Origin: JBFHNV01 sp965365655
Lineage (GTDB): Bacteria > Pseudomonadota > Gammaproteobacteria > HK1
DNA length: 13,218 nucleotides
Direction of reading: 5' to 3'
Assembly (NCBI GenBank): GCA_965365655.1
Contig: CBDUCN010000124.1
Location: 1 to 13,218 of the forward strand
Below, one piece after another: positions 1 through 5,548 of this stretch. Each line of letters starts with the position of its first letter. Positions within the stretch are counted from its first letter, which is position 1. Under the pieces are notes generated by a model. The model saw nothing but the letters and a program-made list of their open reading frames with translations, made no database searches and was not told where the DNA came from. The position numbers were made by a program, and so were the translations under genes.

Positions 1-136
1 CGCCGAAGCTCTTCTCGAGCACGACGTTGCGGCCCTTCGGGCCGAGGGTGACCTTGACGGCGTTGGCCAGGGTGTTGACACCCTTGGACATGCGCGCGCG
101 CGAATCTTCGCTGAAGCGTACCTCTTTGGCAGCCAT
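1..136 (-). CDS. groEL: Chaperonin GroEL, N-terminal 45 codons only (cut by window edge)
   Basis: This is the start of the large chaperonin subunit, which forms the double-ring ATP-driven folding chamber in the cytoplasm. Only about 45 residues are in the window. They begin MAAKEVRFSEDSRARM and continue through a stretch ending in TLGPKGRNVVLEKSFG, which is the highly conserved GroEL N-terminus including the nucleotide-pocket segment LGPKGRN. The ATG is at 134-136 on the minus strand, with AGGAG and AGGAAG purine stretches just upstream. It lies 79 bases downstream of groES and has no obvious promoter of its own, so it is probably co-transcribed as groES-groEL. The truncation is caused by the window edge and is not a gene defect. 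Identification is secure even from this fragment. Confidence 0.96.
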   Translation of the reverse strand, partial: MAAKEVRFSEDSRARMSKGVNTLANAVKVTLGPKGRNVVLEKSFG

Positions 137-215
137 TTGCTTCCTACTCCTGCTTGCGTGAAATGTTCTGGACTGAAACCGGGAGACGGGGCTCGGCGCG
201 GGGCCGGCGGCTCGA

Positions 216-503
216 TTACTCGATGACCCCCATCACGTCCTCCTCGCGCATCACGAGGAGGTCCTCGCCGTCGACCTTGACCTCGGTGCCGGCGTACTTG
301 CCGAACAGCACGGTGTCGCCCTTCTTGAGGTCGAGCTTGCGCACGGTTCCGTCCTCGAGGACCTTGCCATTGCCGACGGCGATGACCTTGCCCCGGATCG
401 GCTTCTCGGTCGCGCTGTCGGGGATGACGATTCCGCCGGCGGAGGTGCGCTCCTCCTCCTGACGCTTGATGATGACGCGGTCGTGAAGCGGTCGGATCTT
501 CAT
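216..503 (-). CDS. groES: Co-chaperonin GroES
   Basis: This is the 95-residue co-chaperonin, the usual family length. It forms the heptameric lid on GroEL. The N-terminus MKIRPLHDRVIIKR is the family signature. The mobile loop that docks onto GroEL is visible around residues 17-32 (EEERTSAGGIVIPDSA, with the hydrophobic GGIVI edge), and the C-terminal half carries GDTVLFGKYAGTEV. The ATG at 501-503 is preceded by AGGAG with 7-base spacing, which supports the start. It is the first gene of the groES-groEL operon. The leader of roughly 90 bases contains a CIRCE operator and a strong hairpin, both annotated separately. Confidence 0.98.
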   Translation of the reverse strand: MKIRPLHDRVIIKRQEEERTSAGGIVIPDSATEKPIRGKVIAVGNGKVLEDGTVRKLDLKKGDTVLFGKYAGTEVKVDGEDLLVMREEDVMGVIE

Positions 504-539
504 GTCGTTCTCCTGACGAACTGAGCGGGTTCAACGTCG

Positions 540-573
540 AGGGCCGCCCCTCGCTCCCGCGAGGCACGGCCCT
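540..573 (-). other. Stem-loop in the groES 5' leader
   Basis: In the groES mRNA the sequence AGGGCCG pairs with CGGCCCT (outer 7 bp) and CCTCGC pairs with GCGAGG (inner 6 bp). They are separated by a 2x2 internal loop, with a GGGA tetraloop at the tip. It lies between the CIRCE operator and the groES ribosome-binding site, about 36 bases before the ATG. There is no following U run, so it does not look like an intrinsic terminator. It could stabilise or process the heat-shock mRNA or act in temperature-dependent expression; that role is inference. Confidence 0.55.
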
Positions 574-575
574 TG

Positions 576-602
576 TTAGCACTCACCATGGGTGGGTGCT
601 AA
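576..602 (-). promoter_or_regulatory. CIRCE operator (HrcA binding site) upstream of groES
   Basis: The plus strand reads TTAGCACTC at 576-584, a 9-base spacer, then GGGTGCTAA at 594-602. The CIRCE consensus is TTAGCACTC-N9-GAGTGCTAA, so the left arm is perfect, the spacer is exact and the right arm has one mismatch (G for A at 595). It begins at the last base of the predicted -10 box and covers the predicted transcription start, the expected place for HrcA to repress. CIRCE and HrcA occur in many bacteria, including some gammaproteobacteria, but not in E. coli. The genome is therefore predicted to encode hrcA outside this window. Confidence 0.93.
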
Positions 603-630
603 TAATAGGGGCGAGCGATTCGATGTCAAG
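602..630 (-). promoter_or_regulatory. groES-groEL promoter, sigma-70 type with sigma-32-like features
   Basis: Read on the minus strand there is a perfect -35 hexamer TTGACA (629-624), a 16-base spacer and a -10 hexamer TATTAT (607-602, one mismatch to TATAAT), placing the start near 595 inside CIRCE. The same DNA also reads CTTGACA, 12 bases, CCCCTATT. This resembles the sigma-32 pattern CTTGAA...CCCCAT. A vegetative promoter repressed by HrcA is the simplest reading, and dual sigma use is possible. No other promoter of comparable quality was seen in the window. Confidence 0.75.
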
Positions 631-719
631 GGCGGCCCGGTGCAAACGCAGGCCGCACAAGGCTTTCGGCCCGCCGCGACCGCGCGGCGCGCGGCAATCG
701 GGCCCTTCCGTACGCCGTC

Positions 720-1181
720 TCAGGGGTCCTCGCGGCGGAACTCGCCGTCGATGATCCGCCCTCCGCCGGGCGTCTCCTCCGGCCGGCGGCCCGGTCCCCG
801 CGGGCCGCGGGTGGCCGCCTGCACCATGCCGCGCTCGACCAGCACGACGAACGCGCTGCGCCGCAGTGCCGGTACCAGCAGCAGGAAGCCCAGGGTGTCC
901 GTGACGAAGCCCGGGGTGAGCAGGAACGCGCCCGCGACGAGCAGGCACACGCCGTCCAGCAGCTCCATCGCGGGCACCTCGCCGCGGTCCGCGGAGGCGC
1001 GCGCGCGCGCCAGCGTCGCGAGCCCCTGCGCACGTATCAGCCCGGCGCCCACCACCGCGGTGAGCACCACCAGGCCGACCGTGGGCAGGGCGCCGATCAC
1101 GCTGCCCACCTCGATGAGCACCCAGATCTCGGCCACCGGCACCAGCAGGAAGGCGATGAAGAGCAGTTTTCCGATGGGCAT
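720..1181 (-). CDS. fxsA: FxsA family inner-membrane protein
   Basis: This is a 153-residue protein of the FxsA family. E. coli FxsA is an inner-membrane protein whose overproduction relieves F-plasmid exclusion of phage T7; its normal role is not established. The typical start MPIGKLLFIAFLLVPVAEIW opens a first membrane segment (about 4-22). A second runs about 26-48 (GALPTVGLVVLTAVVGAGLIR) and a third pair covers about 75-103 (ELLDGVCLLVAGAFLLTPGF, then DTLGFLLLVPALRR). The tail after about 122 is hydrophilic and Gly/Arg/Pro-rich. I chose the ATG at 1179-1181 because the family match begins there and GGAG lies 6 bases upstream. The open frame continues upstream to 1418, but that part overlaps cutA in antisense. 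It is transcribed toward groES and divergently from cutA. Confidence 0.93.
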   Translation of the reverse strand: MPIGKLLFIAFLLVPVAEIWVLIEVGSVIGALPTVGLVVLTAVVGAGLIRAQGLATLARARASADRGEVPAMELLDGVCLLVAGAFLLTPGFVTDTLGFLLLVPALRRSAFVVLVERGMVQAATRGPRGPGRRPEETPGGGRIIDGEFRREDP

Positions 1182-1239
1182 GTCGACTCCGGCCGGGCGG
1201 CTCGCTGCGCGGGTGGGTACCCTACGATGCTGATTCCGC

Positions 1240-1265
1240 GCCGCACAGGCATCCGTGCCTGCGGC
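1240..1265 (+). repeat. Inverted repeat between fxsA and cutA
   Basis: CAGGCA (1246-1251) and TGCCTG (1256-1261) are perfect inverted arms around a TCCG loop. They extend to GCCG (1240-1243) and CGGC (1262-1265) if a 2-base CA bulge is allowed, giving about 10 paired bases. It lies in the 106-base divergent gap between fxsA and cutA and ends 22 bases before the chosen cutA ATG. It could be an operator for the divergent genes or a leader hairpin of cutA. No regulator can be named. Confidence 0.4.
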
Positions 1266-1287
1266 ACGCGCCGCCGGCCCCGTATCG

Positions 1288-1626
1288 ATGAACGACGCTC
1301 CGACACCGTACCTGCTGGCCCTGACCACGTGCCCCGACCGTGACACGGCCGAGTCGCTGGGGGCTGCGCTGGTCGAGGGCCGCGTCGCCGCGTGCGTCAG
1401 CGTCATCGAGGGCCTCACCTCCTTCTACTCGTGGGAAGGCCAGGTGCAGAAGGACAGCGAGTGCCTGCTGCTGATCAAGACGCGCTGCGAGCTGTTCGAC
1501 ACACTGCGTGACGAGGTGGTAAGTCGACACCCGTACGAGCTGCCGGAGATCCTGGCACTCTCGGTGGCGGGCGGGCTGGACGGCTACCTGCGCTGGATCG
1601 ATCAATCCGTGGACCTCGACCGCTGA
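1288..1626 (+). CDS. cutA: CutA1 family divalent-cation tolerance protein
   Basis: This is a 112-residue trimeric cytoplasmic protein of the CutA1 family, linked in E. coli to tolerance of copper and other divalent metals; its exact biochemical function is unsettled. Family marks are CPDRDTAESLGAALVEGRVAACVSV (about residues 14-38), SFYSWEGQVQKDSECLLLIKT and the closing HPYELPEILAL. The conserved Cys of the AACV segment is present. I chose the ATG at 1288 because it gives the usual family length. An in-frame GTG at 1255 would add 11 residues that do not look conserved. Neither start has a clear ribosome-binding site. The stop overlaps the dsbD start by one base (TGATG), so the two genes are probably translationally coupled. 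The cutA-dsbD pairing also occurs in E. coli. Confidence 0.93.
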   Translation: MNDAPTPYLLALTTCPDRDTAESLGAALVEGRVAACVSVIEGLTSFYSWEGQVQKDSECLLLIKTRCELFDTLRDEVVSRHPYELPEILALSVAGGLDGYLRWIDQSVDLDR

Positions 1627-3902
1627 TGCCGAAGTTTCTCGCCACACTGCTGCTCGCGATCGCCGCCGCGCTCCCGGCGGCGGCCGCCGAGCCCGAGCTG
1701 CTGCCGCCCGACGAGGCGTTCCGCTTCGAGGCGGTGCCGCGCGGCAAGGTGATGCGCATCGACGCCCGCATCGCGGACGGCTACTACCTGTACCGCGACC
1801 GGCTGAGCGTCGCGCCGGCCGGCGACGGCCTGACGCTGGGGCCGATGTACCGGCCTGCGGGCAAGGTCAAGGAGGACCCGTTCTTCGGCGAGGTCCAGGT
1901 CTACCGCGACCGGGTGCGCCTGGAGGTGCCGGTCACGGCGCTTCCGGCGGACTCGCGCCGGGTCCGCATCGCGCTCACCAGCCAGGGCTGCGCCGACCTG
2001 GGCGTGTGCTATCCGCCGCAGACGCAGCAGCTCGAGGTGACCCTGGCCGCCGCGGCCGTGCCCGGCAGCGGTCTCGGCGGCCTCGCGTCCAGCCCGGGCG
2101 GCGCCGGCGCGTCGGCCCTGTCGCGCATCGCCGCGGCCTTCGGCGACGGCGGGGCCGCGGACAGCAGCGCCGGCGCGGACGGCGGCTTCCTGCCGGTGGA
2201 CGAGGCCTTCGCGCTGCGCGTGAGCGCCGCGGGGGCGGGCGCGGTGGCGGTCACCTTCGACGTCGCACCCGGCTACTACCTGTACCGCGAACGCATGGGC
2301 TTCGACGTCGCGTCGCCGCCGGACGCTCGCGCGGGCGTCGCGGCGCTTCCGGCGGGCAAGCTGAAGACCGACGCGTACTTCGGTGAGCAGGAGGTCTACC
2401 TGCGGCCCGTCACGGTGCGCGTCCCGGTGAGCGGCGCGCCCGCCGGCGGCGCGGTGGACCTGACCGTGCGCTACCAGGGGTGTGCCGAGGCCGGCCTGTG
2501 CTACCCGCCCCAGGAGCGCGTGGTTCCGGTGGTGCTGGCCGCCGCGGGCGCGACGACCGGCGGGGCGCCCCCGGGGATGGCGGCGGCTGCGGCCCCGGTG
2601 CTGTCGGAGACCGACGCCCTCGCGCGCAGCCTGGGCCGCGACGCCCTCGGGCTGGTGCTCGGCACCTTCTTCGTCGCCGGTCTGCTGCTCGCTTTCACAC
2701 CGTGCGTGCTGCCGACGATCCCGATCCTGTCCGCGATCATCGCCGGGCAGAAGGGCGAGCCCAGCGCACGGCGCGGCTTCGCGCTGTCGCTGGTGTACGT
2801 GCTCGCGATGTCCGTGACCTACACGCTCGCCGGCGTGGCCGCGGGCCTGTTCGGCCAGAACCTGCAGGTGCTGTTCCAGCACCCGGTGGTGCTGATCGGG
2901 TTCAGCGCGCTGTTCGTGGCGCTCGCGCTGGCGATGTTCGGCGCGTACGAGCTGCAGCTCCCGGTGGCGCTGCAGACGCGGCTCGCGACGCTGAGCAACC
3001 GCCAGCAAGGCGGCACCTGGGCCGGCGTCGCGGTGATGGGCGTGCTCTCGGCGCTGATCGTCGGGCCCTGTGTCGCGGCACCGCTGGCGGCGGCGCTGAT
3101 CGTGATCGGCAGCACCGGAGACCCGGTGCGCGGCGGCCTCGCGCTGTTCTCGCTGAGCCTCGGCATGGGGGTGCCGTTGCTGCTGGTGGGCGCGTTCGGA
3201 CCGCGCCTGCTGCCTCGCGCCGGGCCGTGGATGACCCTGGTCAAGCAGGTGTTCGGCCTGATGCTGCTGGCGGTGGCGATCTACCTGCTCGGGCGCCTGC
3301 TGCCCGATGCGGTGACGCTCGCACTGTGGGCCGCGCTGGGCGTCGGCGCGGCGCTGCTGTTCGCGCTGTCGGGGCGTCGCCAGGATCCGCTGCGCCACCG
3401 GCGCCTGCGCCACGCGTGCGCGGGACTCGCGGCGCTGTCCCTGGCGCTCGGCACGCTGCTGGGCGTGGGCGCCGCGACCGGCGCGCGCGATCCCCTGGAC
3501 CCGCTGGCCGGGCTCACCGGTGAGCACCGCACCGCGCTGGCCTTCCAGCGCGTGAAGACGGTGGACGATCTCTCACAGGTGCTCGCGGCCGCCGGCCGCG
3601 AGGGCCGCCCGGTGATGCTCGACTTCTATGCCGACTGGTGCGTGTCCTGCAAGGAGATGGAGCGCGACACCTTCAGCGATCCGGCCGTCCAGGCCGCGCT
3701 CGCGGGTGCGGTCCTGGTGCAGGCCGACGTCACCGTATACGACGACGCAGACCGCGCGCTGCTCGAGCGCTTCGGCCTGTTCGGGCCCCCGGCCATCCTG
3801 TTCTTCTCCGCCGACGGCCGCGAGCTGCGCAGCCTGCGGGTGATCGGCTTCATGGACGCGCGCGACTTCGGCAGCGTGCTGACGCGGGTAGAGGCGTCGT
3901 GA
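1626..3902 (+). CDS. dsbD: Thiol:disulfide interchange protein DsbD with duplicated N-terminal alpha domain
   Basis: DsbD moves electrons from cytoplasmic thioredoxin across the inner membrane to reduce periplasmic thiol proteins. This one has 758 residues, against about 565 in E. coli. A signal peptide (1-21, ending PAAAA) precedes alpha domain 1 (about 22-143, cysteines 122 and 128 in QGCADLGVCYPP). A Gly/Ala/Ser linker (about 145-185) leads to alpha domain 2 (about 186-306, C286 and C292 in QGCAEAGLCYPP). The membrane domain (about 338-615) has redox cysteines C360 (FTPCVLP) and C482 (GPCVAAP). The thioredoxin-like gamma domain has C672 and C675 in ADWCVSCKEME. All cysteine pairs needed for the relay are present, plus one extra periplasmic pair. 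Each alpha domain repeats the same order: GYYLYR, an FFGE or YFGE motif, then the CYPP motif. The gene overlaps cutA by one base and the TlpA-like gene by four. Confidence 0.97.
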   Translation: MPKFLATLLLAIAAALPAAAAEPELLPPDEAFRFEAVPRGKVMRIDARIADGYYLYRDRLSVAPAGDGLTLGPMYRPAGKVKEDPFFGEVQVYRDRVRLEVPVTALPADSRRVRIALTSQGCADLGVCYPPQTQQLEVTLAAAAVPGSGLGGLASSPGGAGASALSRIAAAFGDGGAADSSAGADGGFLPVDEAFALRVSAAGAGAVAVTFDVAPGYYLYRERMGFDVASPPDARAGVAALPAGKLKTDAYFGEQEVYLRPVTVRVPVSGAPAGGAVDLTVRYQGCAEAGLCYPPQERVVPVVLAAAGATTGGAPPGMAAAAAPVLSETDALARSLGRDALGLVLGTFFVAGLLLAFTPCVLPTIPILSAIIAGQKGEPSARRGFALSLVYVLAMSVTYTLAGVAAGLFGQNLQVLFQHPVVLIGFSALFVALALAMFGAYELQLPVALQTRLATLSNRQQGGTWAGVAVMGVLSALIVGPCVAAPLAAALIVIGSTGDPVRGGLALFSLSLGMGVPLLLVGAFGPRLLPRAGPWMTLVKQVFGLMLLAVAIYLLGRLLPDAVTLALWAALGVGAALLFALSGRRQDPLRHRRLRHACAGLAALSLALGTLLGVGAATGARDPLDPLAGLTGEHRTALAFQRVKTVDDLSQVLAAAGREGRPVMLDFYADWCVSCKEMERDTFSDPAVQAALAGAVLVQADVTVYDDADRALLERFGLFGPPAILFFSADGRELRSLRVIGFMDARDFGSVLTRVEAS

Positions 3903-4483
3903 GCGGCCGGCGCTGGCTGGGCCGCGTGCTGTACACGGCCGCCATCACGCTGCTGGCCGCGGCTGCCGCGAGCGGCGGCGTGCTCGCGTGGCGCAGCATC
4001 AATCCGCCTTCGGCGCAGCTCGCGGTGAGCCACGCGCCGGCGGAGAGCGGCGACGCGCTGGCGCCGGGCGACCTGCGCCCGGACTTCACCCTCCCCGACG
4101 TCGACGGCACCCCGCGCGCGGTGTCGGAGTGGGACGGACGCCTGCTGTTCATCAACTTCTGGGCCACCTGGTGCCCCCCGTGCCTGGAGGAGATCCCGAC
4201 CTTCGTGCGGCTGCAGCAGGAGTTCGAGGGCAAGGGCGTGCAGTTCCTCGGCGTCGCGATCGACGGCGCCGAGAACGTGCGCGCCTTCGCCGCCGAGCAC
4301 GCGATGAACTACCCCTCGCTCATCGCGCGGATGGAGGGCATCGAGCTCACGCAGCAGTTCGGCAACCGCATCGGGGCGCTGCCCTACACGGTCGTCGTCG
4401 GCCGCGACGGCCGGGTGCTGGTGATGCATCACGGCGTGCTCGACGAGCAGCAGGTCCGCGAGCTGATCCAGACCCACCTCTGA
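3899..4483 (+). CDS. TlpA/ResA-like membrane-anchored periplasmic thioredoxin
   Basis: This is a 194-residue thiol:disulfide oxidoreductase of the TlpA/ResA group. It starts with a GTG inside the dsbD stop (GTGA, 4-base overlap), so translation is probably coupled. Residues about 11-30 form one hydrophobic segment after a basic start (SGRRWLGR), either an N-terminal anchor or an uncleaved signal. The thioredoxin fold covers about 57-194: LRPDFTLPDVDG, LLFINFWATWCPPC with redox cysteines C92 and C95, and the cis-proline in GALPYT (P162). Such proteins reduce specific periplasmic substrates, for example in cytochrome c or oxidase maturation, and are usually kept reduced by DsbD or CcdA. The overlap with dsbD makes DsbD the likely electron donor (inference). 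The substrate is unknown. CcmG/DsbE is an alternative, but no cytochrome c genes are nearby. Confidence 0.9.
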   Translation: MSGRRWLGRVLYTAAITLLAAAAASGGVLAWRSINPPSAQLAVSHAPAESGDALAPGDLRPDFTLPDVDGTPRAVSEWDGRLLFINFWATWCPPCLEEIPTFVRLQQEFEGKGVQFLGVAIDGAENVRAFAAEHAMNYPSLIARMEGIELTQQFGNRIGALPYTVVVGRDGRVLVMHHGVLDEQQVRELIQTHL

Positions 4484-4505
4484 GCCGCTCCCGGGCCGCG
4501 GCAGC

Positions 4506-4538
4506 GGGCGCCGCCGCGCCCAGGGCGCCGCGCGCCCA
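4506..4538 (+). repeat. Tandem palindromic units downstream of the TlpA-like gene
   Basis: There are two adjacent near-identical units. Unit 1 (4506-4522) is GGGCGC-CGCC-GCGCCC-A and unit 2 (4523-4538) is GGGCGC-CGC-GCGCCC-A. Each is a perfect 6-bp stem with a 4- or 3-base loop. They start 22 bases after the tlpA-like stop. No T run follows, so they are not classic intrinsic terminators. They may protect the 3' end of the cutA-dsbD-tlpA message or act with Rho. A genome-wide repeat family (REP-like) is possible but cannot be judged from one locus. Confidence 0.6.
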
Positions 4539-4546
4539 GGGGATCG

Positions 4547-4562
4547 CGGCGGAAACCCGCCG
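4547..4562 (+). other. Stem-loop between the TlpA-like gene and aroQ
   Basis: CGGCGG and CCGCCG pair perfectly (6 bp) around an AAAC loop. This is the third hairpin in the 163-base gap between the TlpA-like gene and aroQ. The rest of the gap (4563-4646) holds a short palindrome CCCGG-TT-CCGGG near 4608-4619 and a direct repeat AAGATCCCG at 4602 and 4635. No convincing -35/-10 pair for aroQ was found. The sequence TAAGAT at 4634-4639 would put a start almost at the ATG and is not supported by a -35. Confidence 0.4.
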
Positions 4563-4646
4563 GAATCCCGTTCGCGGCTGGCATCTTGATCGAACAGCAG
4601 CGAAGATCCCGGTTCCGGGCGCGATTTCGCCGCTAAGATCCCGATC

Positions 4647-5099
4647 ATGCCAAGCATCCTCGTCCTGAACGGGCCCAACCTGAACCTGCTGGGAACCCGC
4701 GAGCCCGGCCACTATGGCCGCGTCACCCTCGATGACATCGAGCGCGACCTCGCGTCCCGCGCCGCCGCGGACGGCGTGACGCTGCAGTGCTACCAGAGCA
4801 ACGCGGAGCACCTGCTGGTGGAGCGGGTGCAGGCCGCGGCCGGGGAGGGCGTGGACTTCATCGTCATCAACCCGGCGGCCTTCACCCATACCAGCGTGGC
4901 GCTGCGCGACGCGCTGCTGGCGAGCGCGATCCCGTTCATCGAGCTGCACCTGTCCAACGTGCACGCGCGGGAGCCGTTCCGCCGTCACTCCTACTTCTCG
5001 GACGTCGCGGTGGGGGTGATCTGCGGCCTCGGCGCTGCCGGCTACGGGCTCGCCTACCAGGCGGCCCGCGACCACCTGGCCCGGGAGGGCGGCACCTGA
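4647..5099 (+). CDS. aroQ: Type II 3-dehydroquinate dehydratase
   Basis: This enzyme converts 3-dehydroquinate to 3-dehydroshikimate, the third step of the shikimate pathway, in the cytoplasm as a dodecamer. At 150 residues it is the normal length for the type II family. Visible motifs are VLNGPNLNLLG (6-16), the catalytic tyrosine in GHYG (Y23), QSNAEH (50-55), INPAAFTHTS with N75, the catalytic histidine H101 in ELHLSNVHARE, and the substrate arginine in the FRRHS segment (112). Nothing looks degraded. The start is the first ATG and gives the family N-terminus; its ribosome-binding site is weak. It heads a tight aroQ-accB-accC-prmA run, a common arrangement in gammaproteobacteria, with accB starting one base after its stop. 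Confidence 0.97.
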   Translation: MPSILVLNGPNLNLLGTREPGHYGRVTLDDIERDLASRAAADGVTLQCYQSNAEHLLVERVQAAAGEGVDFIVINPAAFTHTSVALRDALLASAIPFIELHLSNVHAREPFRRHSYFSDVAVGVICGLGAAGYGLAYQAARDHLAREGGT

Positions 5100-5100
5100 C

Positions 5101-5547
5101 ATGGACATCCGCAAGGTCAAGAAGCTGATCGAGCTGGTCGAGGAGTCGGACATCGACGAGCTGGAGATCCACGAGGCCGAGGAGTCGGTGCGCATCTCGC
5201 GCCGGCGCCCGCCGCCGCCAGCGGCGCCGGTGGCCGCGCTGGCGCCGGCGCCGGCCGTGGCGGCAGCGGCGGCCCCCGCGGCGCCGGCCGAGCCCGCGCC
5301 GCCGGCCGGTCATCACTTCACGGCGCCGATGGTGGGCACCTTCTACCAGGCGCCCTCGCCCGGCGCGAAGCCGTTCGTCGCCGTCGGCGACCGGGTCCAG
5401 CCCGGCGACACCGTGTGCATCATCGAGGCGATGAAGATCCTGAACCAGATCGAGGCCGACCGCGCCGGCACGGTGCGCGACGTCCTGGTCGACGACGGCC
5501 AGCCGGTGGAATTCGGGCAGCCGCTGTTCCTGATCGAACCGGCCTGA
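5101..5547 (+). CDS. accB: Biotin carboxyl carrier protein of acetyl-CoA carboxylase (AccB)
   Basis: AccB carries the biotin that AccC carboxylates in the first committed step of fatty acid synthesis. It has 148 residues. The N-terminal helix MDIRKVKKLIELVEESDI is typical. Residues about 35-70 are a flexible Pro/Ala linker. The biotinyl domain (about 72-148) contains the biotin-attachment lysine K112 in IEAMKILNQIEAD and the 'thumb' stretch FTAPMVGTFYQAPSPGAKPFV (73-93). The residue after the biotinyl lysine is Ile, where E. coli has Met; substitution by Leu or Ile is tolerated in biotin domains. The GGGAGG upstream lies within the end of aroQ at 12-base spacing. accC follows after a single base. 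Confidence 0.97.
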   Translation: MDIRKVKKLIELVEESDIDELEIHEAEESVRISRRRPPPPAAPVAALAPAPAVAAAAAPAAPAEPAPPAGHHFTAPMVGTFYQAPSPGAKPFVAVGDRVQPGDTVCIIEAMKILNQIEADRAGTVRDVLVDDGQPVEFGQPLFLIEPA

Positions 5548-5548
5548 G

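Noticed and set aside
640..719. GC-rich stems after fxsA as a terminator
   Set aside because: Several 5-6 bp stems can be drawn, but they compete with one another and no T run follows on the minus strand, so no terminator can be supported.
592..1233. Plus-strand open frame of 213 codons across the groES promoter and fxsA
   Set aside because: It starts inside the CIRCE operator and lies antisense to fxsA. The translation is rich in Ser, Arg, Thr and Pro with no family resemblance.
1255..1287. GTG start adding 11 residues to CutA
   Set aside because: The added residues are Ala/Pro-rich and outside the family length; the GTG also lies within a hairpin. It is not fully excluded, because neither start has a good ribosome-binding site.
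1182..1418. Upstream extension of fxsA by 79 codons
   Set aside because: It overlaps cutA in antisense, shows no conservation-like features, and the family N-terminus with a GGAG site begins at 1181.
1602..3527. Long open frame (641 codons) antisense to dsbD
   Set aside because: Composed mostly of Arg, Gln, His and Ala, with no recognisable motif. It is the expected mirror of a GC-rich gene, and dsbD on the plus strand is unmistakable.
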